36,171 bases of DNA from an uncultured Eubacteriales bacterium (GTDB lineage Bacteria > Bacillota > Clostridia > Christensenellales > Aristaeellaceae), in assembly GCA_902798105.1 (NCBI GenBank), contig CADBVG010000042.1, positions 1 through 36,171 on the forward strand, in the 5' to 3' direction. Under the pieces are notes generated by a model. It ran no database searches. It had not been told where the DNA came from and worked only from the letters and a program-made list of their open reading frames with translations. A program made the translations under genes and the position numbers. Of this stretch, positions 7,751-16,167 are shown one piece after another (position 1 is the first letter of the stretch; each line of letters starts with the position of its first letter).

Positions 7751-10498
7751 TTAGTTTGCTTTCAATTCAAGCAGACGCCTTGCGCCCTCCGCCACCATTT
7801 GCGGGTTAAACCCCCGGAAGAACAGGGTTTTCAACTCCTCCAGGCTCATGGTCATGAATTCCTCGTCGCTGGAGGCGATCATCTCCCAGGCGCCGGGAAG
7901 GTCCGTTTTGAGTATCTCCAGCGCCTCCGGGTCGTCCTTCATCTCGCCCAGGCGGCTGTTCATGGTGTATTTCAGGCGATAATCCACCTCTGGCCGGTAG
8001 GTTTCCTCGTAGACGCCCGCCGGCAGCTCGACCACCCGGCCGCAGCCCGGCAGCACGGCCTCCGCCGTGCAGCCGAAGGGCACCTGGAAGCGCACCGCCA
8101 GCGTGCCATCGTCGTTGACGCGCCAACGGGACGCATATTCGCCGCTGACGGAATCATAGGCGCAGGACAGCTCCTTCAAGCGCCAGGTGGGCTGGGGCGC
8201 GAAGCGCACCCTCGTAAAGCCCGGCTCCAGCGGACGGATGCCCGCCAGGTCCCGGAACACGTATTCCATCACCGAGCCATAGGAATAATGGTTCAGCGAG
8301 TTCATGCCCGTGCCGCTGATGCTGCCGTCATCCAACACGGAATTCCAGCGCTCCCAAATGGTCGTGGCCCCCAGGTTCACGCAGTGCAGCCAGCCCGGGA
8401 AGCCCTCCTGGAACAGGAAGTGGGCCGCCAGGTCCTCCATGTCGTTTTCCGCCAATACCCGGCACATCATGGTCGCGCCCACGAAGCCGCCCTTGATTTT
8501 GAAGCAGTCCTTTTTGAATCGCTTCTTGAGGCCCTCCAGCAGGCGGCCCTTGTCCACGTACACGCCGAAGTTCAGGCACAGCAGGTAAGCCGTTTGGGTG
8601 TCCACGCACAGCCGCCCGTTGGGGCTGAAATACTCCCGCAGGATCGCAGTGCGGATCTCCTCCGCCAGCCTGCTGTATCTCTCGGCGTCCTCTTCCTTCT
8701 CCAGGATGCGAGCGGCCCGCTCCACCTTGCGGGCGGAGGCGTAATAGTACATGCTGGCCACGAAGAAGTCGTCGGTGCCGCCCTTCATGCTCTGGGGCGT
8801 CACGCCGTCCTGGGCCAGCCAGTCACCGAAGTGGAAGCCGAAGTTCCACAGCCTTTGGCCGCCGTTTTGCGCGTCCTGCCGAACAATCCATTCCAGCCAG
8901 TCCCGCATCAGGGGATACTGGCCGCGCAGTTCTGCGCTGTCGCCATAGTAATCATAGAGCGTCATGGGCAGGAAGGTAGCGATGTCGCCCCACACGCTGC
9001 TGCCGCTGGGTATGCCGCCAAAATTGGGCAGGTAGTTGGCCACCGCGCCGTCGTGCTTCAGCTGGTCGACGCGCAGGTCGTCCAGAAACTTGCGATAGAA
9101 GGCCCTCGTGTCCATCTGGAAGCAGGCCGTAGGAGAAAACACCTGGGCGTCGCCCGTCCAGCCCAGTCGCTCGTCGCGCTGGGGGCAGTCGGTGGGCATA
9201 TCCAGGAAATTGCTGCGCTGGCCCCAGAAGGCGTTTTTTGCCAGGCGATTCAGCTTTTCGTGGGAGCAATGGAAGCGAACGGATGTATCCAGGTCGGAAT
9301 AGACGACCCGGCCTGTGAAATCCCCGGGCCTGACCTCCTCCGGCCAGCCCGTCACCCGCACATAGCGGAAGCCGAAATAGGTAAAGTGGGCCCGTACCGT
9401 CTCCCGCTTCCCGTCAGACACATAGATCATCTGTGCCCTCGCGGTGCGATAATTGTCGTTGTAGAAATTCCCGTTCTGCAGGATCTCGCCGTGATCCAGC
9501 GTGATCCGCGTCCCGGCGGGAAAATCGGCGATGTACTCCAGATAGCCGGTGAAGTTCTGCCCCATGTCAAGCACGATCTCCCCCGCCGGCGTGCGGATGA
9601 CCTCGCGAACCGGCAGGCTGTCCTTTACCACGACAGGCAGGCTGTAGCGGTCCACCAGCGTCTTTTCCGGCATCAGGCAAACCGGTTTTCTTTCGTTTTC
9701 CTTCCCCTTCCACAGCAGGCGGTTCAGGCACTCGCCGTCATAGAGATCCGTAGCCTCGAAATCGCTGCCCCGGTACTGCCAGGCCTCGTCCGTGCCGATC
9801 ACCCGCTCGGTGCCGTCGGCCAGGGTCAAACGCAGCTCGGCGATCGCCTGGAAGCGACTGCCGTAGACCTCATTTCGGCCCTCGTAGCCCAGGCGGCCCT
9901 TGTACCAGCCGTTCCCGGTGAGGATTTCCAGCTCGTTTTCGTCGGCTTTCAGCAGCGCGGTCACATCATAGGCCTGGGCCTGCACGTGCTCGTCATAGTC
10001 GTTGCAGAATGGAGCCAGCAGATCGTCCCCGGCCTTTTCGCCATTGATGTACGCCTCGTACAAGCCCAGTCCGGATACATACAGTCTGGCGGAAACGACG
10101 TCCTTCGGCAGGGAAAAGCCGCGGAAGAACACGGGATGAAAGCAATCTTCCACCGCCTGGCCGATCCACTTCGCCTGCCATGGCTCCTCCAGCTTGCCGG
10201 TTTCGAACCAGCTCTCGCCCACGGCGGCGTCCCCGGCGTCGCCCTTCACCTCCACCCGCACATAATACCGGGTGCGGGGGCGCAGCGCCATGTGCACCTC
10301 CTCCCCGATGCTGCGCAGCTTCATGCCTTCCTTTTCAAACAGAATTTGAGAAAAGCCGGGGTCGGCGGCCACCCAAAGGCGCGAAAACACCGGCGCTTTG
10401 GAATCCGTCTCCACCGTCTTCCAGGAGACGGACAGGTGCGGCAGCGAAAAGCCCAGCGGCTCACGTATGCCATTAATGCGGATATCTGCAATCTTCAT
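7751..10498 (-). CDS. GH78 alpha-L-rhamnosidase-type enzyme with extra C-terminal module
   Basis: A 915-residue GH78 family protein, an inverting enzyme that removes terminal alpha-L-rhamnose. Beta-sandwich domains fill the N-terminal 400 residues, including DMGQNFTGYLEY near 311-322. The (alpha/alpha)6 catalytic domain follows, with DCPQRDERLGWTGD at 437-450 (general acid about E443) and TTIWERWNS (base about E716). A C-terminal beta domain ends near 835. The last 75 residues form an additional helical segment that resembles the tails of the esterase (2597-3604) and GH2 (12708-14927) proteins. The start is ATG at 10498 after AAAGGAAATT. No signal peptide. It is the first gene of the minus-strand glycosidase operon; a miniature element lies just upstream, between it and the ABC gene. 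Confidence 0.9.
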   Translation of the reverse strand: MKIADIRINGIREPLGFSLPHLSVSWKTVETDSKAPVFSRLWVAADPGFSQILFEKEGMKLRSIGEEVHMALRPRTRYYVRVEVKGDAGDAAVGESWFETGKLEEPWQAKWIGQAVEDCFHPVFFRGFSLPKDVVSARLYVSGLGLYEAYINGEKAGDDLLAPFCNDYDEHVQAQAYDVTALLKADENELEILTGNGWYKGRLGYEGRNEVYGSRFQAIAELRLTLADGTERVIGTDEAWQYRGSDFEATDLYDGECLNRLLWKGKENERKPVCLMPEKTLVDRYSLPVVVKDSLPVREVIRTPAGEIVLDMGQNFTGYLEYIADFPAGTRITLDHGEILQNGNFYNDNYRTARAQMIYVSDGKRETVRAHFTYFGFRYVRVTGWPEEVRPGDFTGRVVYSDLDTSVRFHCSHEKLNRLAKNAFWGQRSNFLDMPTDCPQRDERLGWTGDAQVFSPTACFQMDTRAFYRKFLDDLRVDQLKHDGAVANYLPNFGGIPSGSSVWGDIATFLPMTLYDYYGDSAELRGQYPLMRDWLEWIVRQDAQNGGQRLWNFGFHFGDWLAQDGVTPQSMKGGTDDFFVASMYYYASARKVERAARILEKEEDAERYSRLAEEIRTAILREYFSPNGRLCVDTQTAYLLCLNFGVYVDKGRLLEGLKKRFKKDCFKIKGGFVGATMMCRVLAENDMEDLAAHFLFQEGFPGWLHCVNLGATTIWERWNSVLDDGSISGTGMNSLNHYSYGSVMEYVFRDLAGIRPLEPGFTRVRFAPQPTWRLKELSCAYDSVSGEYASRWRVNDDGTLAVRFQVPFGCTAEAVLPGCGRVVELPAGVYEETYRPEVDYRLKYTMNSRLGEMKDDPEALEILKTDLPGAWEMIASSDEEFMTMSLEELKTLFFRGFNPQMVAEGARRLLELKAN

Positions 10499-10536
10499 CT
10501 CGAATTTCCTTTCAAAAATGGCGGGCGCGGCGTATA

Positions 10537-10695
10537 GGGAGTGTTTCTAAAATTCAGGATGTGCAGTTTCGAGTGGATTTGACTGCATTTCAAGGCGATT
10601 TTCCGCAGGCTCAGTGGGGCTAAGTCAAGGAAAATCAACGCAGAAATGCAGGCAAAGATGCCGAAAATGCACGTTCGGGGTTTTGAAACACGCCC
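10537..10695. repeat. Family A miniature inverted-repeat element (MITE-like), 159 bp
   Basis: The ends are GGGAGTGTTTCTAAAA on the left and TTTTGAAACACGCCC on the right, an imperfect terminal inverted repeat. The left end is preceded by TA; the right end is followed by TC, so one target base may have mutated. The internal sequence (CAGTTTCGAGTGGATTTG, GAAATGCAGGCAAAGA, CCGAAAATGC) matches the copy at 19565-19735. It contains no coding frame. It sits in the roughly 240-base gap between the GH78 gene and the ABC chimera and may carry or displace the operon promoter. Confidence 0.8.
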
Positions 10696-10739
10696 TCAGC
10701 CTTCGCTCGCCATAAGGTGGTTGGTTGAAATTCGGTCGG

Positions 10740-12386
10740 TCACGCCTTGATCGGATTGTGTGTGGCCGTCATCTTTCCGAACAGCTTCTTGATGTTGCCA
10801 CTCTGTCCGGCCACCAGGTTTACCAGGAACACGAACAGGTCCATCATTGCCGTGGAGATGGCGCCGCCCAACTCGGCCTTGAACACCATGGTCAGGCCGG
10901 TCTTCATCATGCAGATGGCCAGGGAGCCCATGATGATGCCGATGGTATCGCCGCAGAACGCGCCGATGTACAAGCCTACGAACACGGGCAGTATGTTGGA
11001 GAACAGCTCGCCTACCGTGCTCAGGGAGGAGAAGCTGGCGTCGCGTTTGCCCAGGGAACCCCAGATGATGGTGGCAAAGCCGAAGATCAGGCCGCTGTAC
11101 ACATAGCTGAGGATGACGTTCTTGTTCTCGTTCACGCCAATGTTCACCGCCGCCTGTTGGTTCTTGGCCAACAGCAGGCTCTGCTTGCCACCGTGGCATT
11201 TGATGCGATAGTTGGCGATCTCCACATCGCTCAGCTTCTTCTCCGCCCGGGGGCTGATGAAGGTGTTGTGCTCCAGGGCCGGGATGGAGAGCAGCACGAT
11301 GTTGTCCTGGATGGGACCGTTCAGGATCAGGGCCTCGCTGTCGCGGTTCTTGGAAATATAGCCGATGCCGTTGTTGATGGCCTGCAACGGCGTTTTAATC
11401 TCGTGGCCGTTGCGCACCACCCTGCCGCCGCTGAGCTTCTCCAGGCCGTAGGCGATGCGCCCGATGTCATGCATGCCGCAGCCTGAAAGGCCGCCCATGC
11501 CGATGATCTCGCCCTTGTGCAGCTTCAGGTTGAAGTGCTGTATCCGTCCCAGGGATACGTCCTGCAATTCCAGCGCCACCTCGTCGGAATGGCTGGTATC
11601 ATAATCCTCGCGGTAATACTTGTCGCCGATCTCCCTGCCCACCATCATGTAGCGGATGGTCTTCACCGAATCCGGCGCGTCCATCTCCTCGCGAGTCAGG
11701 TGGCCGATGATGTCGCCGTCCCGAAGGACGGTCAGGTCGGTGCACTGCTCCAGGATCTCGTCCATGTCGTGGGAGACGAACACGACGGCCTTGCCCTGCT
11801 CCGCCATCCTGTGGATCAGCTTGTACAGGATCTCGCGGCCCTCCAGCGACAGGGCCGTGGTGGTCTCGTCCACTACCAGAATCTCGGTCTTGTCGGTGAC
11901 GCAGCGCACCAGCTCCACCAGCTTGCGGTCCTCGAAGGTGTATTGGTCAATGGGATCGCCAGCCTTGATGTGGCTGATGCCGAAGCTCTCCAGCACTTTC
12001 TGGGCTTCCTTCTTCATCTTCCGCATGTTGATGACGCCGAATTTGGAGAATTCCGCCTCGTGGCCGGAGAAGATGTTCTGCGCCACGGTGACGCCGGGAA
12101 TGGTGTTGGCTTCCTGAAGGATCATGGAAATGCCCGCATCCTGCGCTTCCACCATGTTGCCGGGATTCCAGGGCTTCCCCTTGTAGGTCATATCGCCTCG
12201 GGTAGCGGGCTGCATGCCGGAAGCAATGGACATGATCGTGGATTTGCCGGACCCGTTCTCCCCCACCAGGCCGCGAATCTCACCCCTGCGCAGGGTATAA
12301 TCCACATCCTTGAGGGCGATGGTGGGGCCGAATTCCTTTCGCATGTGTCTTGCTTCAAAAATGATTTCCTTCTGCATTTGCACCAT
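10740..12386 (-). pseudogene. Chimera: sugar ABC ATPase fused in frame to the C-terminal half of a permease
   Basis: Residues 1 to about 401 are an RbsA/MglA-type sugar-import ATPase. Walker A is GENGSGKST (42-50), the NBD1 Walker B region is ILVVDETTTALS (169-180), and the second NBD starts at about 275 with the degenerate loop GGLSGCGM. At IKCHGGKQ (about 401) the sequence leaves the ATPase, just before the expected second signature and Walker B. It continues as the back half of an RbsC-type permease: LLLAKNQQAAVNIGVNENKN, then about four membrane spans. The missing part is the end of the ATPase and the front of the permease, as expected from an in-frame deletion of about 1 kb between adjacent genes. 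A working importer is unlikely. Starts at 12386 or 12377 are possible; neither has a strong ribosome binding site. No binding-protein gene remains nearby. Confidence 0.8.
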
Positions 12387-12449
12387 CTCACTTTTTAAAG
12401 AATCGGAAGCGCTCGCGTCAGTCGGTCATGGAGGTCTCTCCTTTTACAA
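12387..12449. other. Probable deletion junction between ABC chimera and AraC fragment
   Basis: On the minus strand, AAAGGAG (12438-12444) is followed eight bases later by an ATG (12429) that reads only MTD before a TGA. A few codons reading ERFRFFKK and a stop then lie directly ahead of the ABC gene start. This looks like the beginning and end of a lost gene brought together. On the plus strand, AraC homology begins abruptly at about 12450. Together these suggest that one or more genes were deleted here. Confidence 0.35.
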
Positions 12450-12692
12450 TGGTACCTCTCCAACCGCTTTCACAGGGAGGTGGGCAGGACGTTGACCGAT
12501 TATATCAACCAGATCCGCGTCCAGCGCGCGGTCCGACTGCTGGAAAGGACGCCCCTTCCCATGCAGGAAATTGCGGAGCAGTGCGGCTTTTCTGACGCCA
12601 ATTACTTCACCCGCACCTTCAAGAAGATCAACGGCATCTCCCCCAACGAATACCGGAAATCCCTGGGCAAACTGGCGCGTCCCCATTCATAA
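12450..12692 (+). pseudogene. AraC-family regulator, C-terminal DNA-binding fragment
   Basis: The frame encodes most of an AraC double helix-turn-helix domain. WYLSNRFHREVGRTLTDYIN is the recognition helix of the first HTH and the linker. EIAEQCGFSDANYFTRTFKK is the second HTH, followed by the typical GISPNEYRKS end. Similarity starts abruptly at about 12450; helix 1 of the first HTH and the whole effector domain are missing. The only in-frame start before the surviving DNA-binding part is GTG at 12480, which would give about 70 residues. It lies 15 bases upstream of the GH2 gene on the same strand, so it was probably the regulator of that gene or of the divergent sugar transporter. The remnant is unlikely to respond to a ligand. 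Confidence 0.75.
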
Positions 12693-12707
12693 TCAGGAGG
12701 AAAACCC

Positions 12708-14927
12708 ATGCAAAAGATCTCACTGAACCCAAGCTGGAAATTCAGGAAGCTGCCCGGCATGACGCTGGATACCCTCCCCGATATGCTGCCCGACGGCCCG
12801 TGGGAGGCGGTTTCCCTGCCCCACACCTGGTACAGCGACGACGAACCCTATCAGGGCCTGGCTGTCTATGAGAGAACGATCGAGCGGGATGCACACTGGC
12901 AGAGGGTTTTTCTTTCCTTCGACGGCGCAGACCAACGTTGCCGCGTGTTTGTCAACGGCTACTTCGCCGGGGAGCATCGCGGGGGCTATGCCCGCTTCCG
13001 ACTGCCCATCCCCGTCGCCGCGATGGGCGATGAAGTCTGGCACATACGGGTTTTCCTGGAAAACAGCGTCAACGAGGATATCGCCCCGTCCTTCGGGGAT
13101 TTCACCGTGTTCGGAGGGCTGTACCGGAACGTCGATCTGCTTGTCTGCCATAAAAGCCACTTCGACCGCTGCTATTACGGCACGGACGGGATGATCCTTC
13201 GAACCTGGGTTGGCGACGACGGACAGGGCGTTATAGATGTGGCGCCCCACGCCATCTGTGAAGGCGACAGCGGCAGCATCGCCTATGCGCTGACCGATGA
13301 AAGCGGAGCGGTCATCCGCGCCTTGGAAGCCGGAACCAACGAAGTGATAGCCATTGACGTGGATACCCCCATGCTTTGGGATGGCGTGGGAAAGGCTCGC
13401 CTCTACACGCTTGCAGCCGATCTGGTTGTAGATGGAGAAGTCGTCGATCACACTGACCTGCGCACGGGGTTCCGCCGCATCGAAATGACCGGAGAGGCCG
13501 GTCTTCGCCTGAACGGACAGCCCTGCCAGATTCACGGCGTATCCAAACACCAGGACCGCGCCGACACGTTCAGCGCCACGACGCCGTCGGATATCCGGGA
13601 GGATTTTGCCATCATCCGGGAAATGGGGGCCAACGGCGTGCGGCTGTCCCATTACCAGCACCCCCAGGCAGCCTACGACTGCTGCGATGAGCTGGGGCTG
13701 CTCTGCTGGGCTGAAATTCCCATGCTGAAGATGACGGAGAGCCCCGCCCTTATGGAGAATGCCTCGCAGCAGCTCACCAAGCTGATTTTGCAGAACATTC
13801 ATCATCCCTCCATTTTCTGCTGGGGCATTCAAAACGAAATCGCCATGTTCCGGGACGCGCCCTTCATGCACGAAAACTGCAAGCGGCTGCACGAACTGGT
13901 TAAGGCCCTGGACGGGCATCGCCTCTCCACGGCAGCCAACCTGTATCCTCTGAAGGCGTCCAGCAAGTTGAATGAGATCACGGATATGATCGGCTACAAC
14001 CTCTATTTCGGCTGGTATTACGGGGAGATGGCGGACTTCGGCCCCTGGCTTGACCGCTTTCACGCCCTGCGCAGCCAGCTTCCCCTGGGCATCAGCGAAT
14101 ACGGCGTGGACGCCAACCTGGCGCTGCACAGCGAAGCGCCAGCGGTCAAGGACTACTCCGAGGAATACCAGGCGCTGTGGCACGAAACGGTCTATCCCCA
14201 GATCGCGGCCCGCCCCTGGCTGTGGGGCAGCTTTGTCTGGAACATGTTTGACTTTTCCAGCACCCGCAGAAATGAAGGCGGCCAGCGCTTCATCAACGCC
14301 AAGGGCCTTGTAACCCATGACCGCAGGACCCGCAAGGACGCCTTTTACTACTACAAGGCCCGCTGGTCGGAGGAGCCCTTTGTCCACCTGTGCGCCAGGC
14401 GGTTTGAAAACAGGGGCCAGGAAGAAATCGACGTGAAATGCTATACCAACCAGCCCTCGGTGAAGCTGCTGGTGAACGACCGCCCCTTCGGGGAGACCCG
14501 GTCTGAAAACGGCGCGGCTGTGTTTCGCCAGGTTCCACTGGACATGGGCGATAACGCCGTCCAGGCCGTTGCCGGCGATTGCGTCGACAGTGTCCTGTGG
14601 CGTCGTGTCCCCGATCCGGACACCAGCTATCGTCTGCCGAATGAGAAAGCAGGCGGCGCCGTGCTCAACTGGTTCCTGACGGAGGACGACATGCGCAAGG
14701 AGGGTTTCTTCTCCATACAGAATACCGCCCAGGAGCTGCTGGACCACGCAGACGCGAGAGCCGTGCTGGAAAAGTATGTTCCCGACCTGGTACACGTGAT
14801 GGTAGAACAGAGCGTCATCCCCCTGGGCCTGTCACTGAAGAGCATCCTCAGCCGGGACGCGGACGAAAAGCTGGATGTTAAGGCACTAAATGAAGAACTG
14901 AACCGGATTTCCGACACGGACGAATAA
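12708..14927 (+). CDS. GH2 family beta-galactosidase-like enzyme with extra C-terminal module
   Basis: A 739-residue GH2 retaining glycosidase. The jelly-roll sugar-binding domain covers about 1-150 (VSLPHTWYSDD, HRGGYARF) and the immunoglobulin-like domain about 155-260. The TIM barrel starts with the GH2 landmark LNGQPCQIHGVSKHQD. The acid/base is Glu in WGIQNE (about E377), and the nucleophile is Glu in GISEYG (about E464). A further beta domain (about 560-635) is followed by a helical tail (about 667-735) that resembles the tails of the GH78 and esterase proteins. The start is ATG at 12708, seven bases after AGGAGG. There is no signal peptide. It is followed by the nucleoside-hydrolase-like gene after 19 bases. 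Exact sugar specificity (galactose, glucuronate, mannose) cannot be assigned from sequence alone. Confidence 0.88.
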   Translation: MQKISLNPSWKFRKLPGMTLDTLPDMLPDGPWEAVSLPHTWYSDDEPYQGLAVYERTIERDAHWQRVFLSFDGADQRCRVFVNGYFAGEHRGGYARFRLPIPVAAMGDEVWHIRVFLENSVNEDIAPSFGDFTVFGGLYRNVDLLVCHKSHFDRCYYGTDGMILRTWVGDDGQGVIDVAPHAICEGDSGSIAYALTDESGAVIRALEAGTNEVIAIDVDTPMLWDGVGKARLYTLAADLVVDGEVVDHTDLRTGFRRIEMTGEAGLRLNGQPCQIHGVSKHQDRADTFSATTPSDIREDFAIIREMGANGVRLSHYQHPQAAYDCCDELGLLCWAEIPMLKMTESPALMENASQQLTKLILQNIHHPSIFCWGIQNEIAMFRDAPFMHENCKRLHELVKALDGHRLSTAANLYPLKASSKLNEITDMIGYNLYFGWYYGEMADFGPWLDRFHALRSQLPLGISEYGVDANLALHSEAPAVKDYSEEYQALWHETVYPQIAARPWLWGSFVWNMFDFSSTRRNEGGQRFINAKGLVTHDRRTRKDAFYYYKARWSEEPFVHLCARRFENRGQEEIDVKCYTNQPSVKLLVNDRPFGETRSENGAAVFRQVPLDMGDNAVQAVAGDCVDSVLWRRVPDPDTSYRLPNEKAGGAVLNWFLTEDDMRKEGFFSIQNTAQELLDHADARAVLEKYVPDLVHVMVEQSVIPLGLSLKSILSRDADEKLDVKALNEELNRISDTDE

Positions 14928-14946
14928 GCATAGGAGGCGCATTTTC

Positions 14947-15873
14947 ATGAAGCGCAGCGAGATTCTGAACCGCATCGGCATCACCCCGCCCCCCGACGCA
15001 CGCATTCGCCTCATCGTGGATACGGACGCGAAAAACGAAGCGGACGACCAATACGCCATCATGCATCACCTGCTGACGCCCATGTTTGACGTTCGCGGCA
15101 TCATCGCCACGCATTTCGAGCAAAAGGCGGAGTATGGCGGACAATCCATGGAGGCGAGCTATCTGGAAATCGAAAAGGTGCTCCAGCTTGCGCAAATCGA
15201 TGACGTTCCATACTTCCACGGCTGCGCCCTCCCCTTGAAATCAATCCATGACGCGCCGGACAGTGAAGCCGTTCGGTTTATCATCCAGGAGGCACGCAAG
15301 CCAGGAAAGCTGTACATCGCCCAACAAGCGGCCCTGACCAACACAGCCGCGGCGATCAACGCCGCCCCGGACATCGCTGAAAACCTGGTGGTACTGTGGA
15401 ACGGCGGCGGGCCCTACCCCGGGGGACGCCCGGAATTCAACGTCATGCAGGACCCGGACGCCGTGCGCGCGGTGCTGGCCAGCCCTGCGGAGGTCTGGCA
15501 GACTGACCAGAGCGTCTACTGCACCCTGGAGGTAACGCTGGGCGAGCTGAAGCACAGGGTATTCCCCTGCGGCAAAATCGGCCACTATCTGTACGAACAG
15601 CTTGAAGCTGAAAACCACGCGGAATACAACCCGGATTTCCTGCTGCGCACCGGCGAAAACTGGACGCTGGGCGACAACACCACCGCCGCTGTCCTGCTGA
15701 TGAATCGATGGAGGGGCAACTGGCACATGGCGCACGCGCCCATCATCAAGGATGATCTGACCTACCAGGCCAATCCTGACGGCAAACTGATCCGCATCTA
15801 TGACAGCATCGACGTGCGCATGACGCTGGAGGATCTGTTCGCCAAGCTCGCCCTGGCCTACGGAAAAGATTAA
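14947..15873 (+). CDS. Nucleoside-hydrolase-family protein
   Basis: A 308-residue protein of the inosine-uridine nucleoside N-ribohydrolase fold. The N-terminal calcium/ribose motif reads VDTDAKNEADDQYA, where the classic family has DTDPGIDDA-A, so spacing and residues are altered. TNTAAAINAAPDI and the NGGGPYPGG plus FNVMQDPDAV segments match the conserved core (NxxxDPxA). Near the C-terminus GDNTTAA replaces the usual His/Asp site. These changes suggest a substrate other than ordinary nucleosides, perhaps another N- or O-glycoside, given its coupling to GH2. ATG at 14947 follows TAGGAGG. The TAA stop lies on the left edge of a family B repeat, so the original C-terminus may have been altered. 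Confidence 0.8.
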   Translation: MKRSEILNRIGITPPPDARIRLIVDTDAKNEADDQYAIMHHLLTPMFDVRGIIATHFEQKAEYGGQSMEASYLEIEKVLQLAQIDDVPYFHGCALPLKSIHDAPDSEAVRFIIQEARKPGKLYIAQQAALTNTAAAINAAPDIAENLVVLWNGGGPYPGGRPEFNVMQDPDAVRAVLASPAEVWQTDQSVYCTLEVTLGELKHRVFPCGKIGHYLYEQLEAENHAEYNPDFLLRTGENWTLGDNTTAAVLLMNRWRGNWHMAHAPIIKDDLTYQANPDGKLIRIYDSIDVRMTLEDLFAKLALAYGKD

Positions 15874-16144
15874 GGAACTACCGCACAATATGGCGGCACA
15901 TCTGGCGGTGCCTTTTCCGCCAGTCATCTCTTGCAGATTTTTTGATTTACCGCCAGTAAACCTTCAAAATCTGCAAGAGCGCCTGACGAAAGAAAAGGAA
16001 AAGGCCCTTCGCTTCGCTCAGGATGACAAGCGTACCGGTGCCATCCTGAGCGAAGCGAAGGATCCTCTGCATTGAAATCGAGAGCACTTTGAAAGTATCC
16101 AAAATCCACACCATAAGTACAGGAGCAGCACGGTATTGTCATTC
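15873..16144. repeat. Family B inverted-repeat element, enlarged and degenerate copy
   Basis: The left half (AGGAACTACCGCACAATA, then CATCTGGCGGTGCCTTTTCC, then CTCTTGCAGATTTT paired with AAAATCTGCAAGAG) matches the element at 25607-25774 almost base for base. After GCGCCTGACGAAA the copies diverge; here a long hairpin is inserted (16006-16061). The right end is only weakly recognisable (GCACGGTATTG near 16129). The TA of the neighbouring TAA stop forms the left target dinucleotide. No coding frame is credible. It fills most of the 295-base gap to the ATP-grasp gene; the right boundary is approximate. Confidence 0.65.
16006..16061. repeat. 20-bp perfect inverted repeat with 16-base loop
   Basis: CCTTCGCTTCGCTCAGGATG (16006-16025) pairs exactly with 16042-16061. 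It lies inside the enlarged family B copy and looks like a separate palindromic repeat nested in it. It could also stop transcription between the converging nucleoside-hydrolase and ATP-grasp genes, but no T-run follows on either strand. Confidence 0.7.
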
Positions 16145-16167
16145 CTGTCTACAGATGTGCCCCATTA

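Noticed and set aside
7622-10537. A 971-codon plus-strand open frame opposite GH78
   Set aside because: It is an antisense shadow of a gene with clear GH78 catalytic motifs.
12462-12475. A cre-like (CcpA) sequence, complement TGAAAGCGGTTGGA
   Set aside because: It is the coding sequence for NRFH of the AraC HTH and departs from the consensus at a key position.
15924-16075. Small open frames inside the family B repeat
   Set aside because: They lie wholly within hairpin-forming repeat DNA and lack ribosome binding sites.
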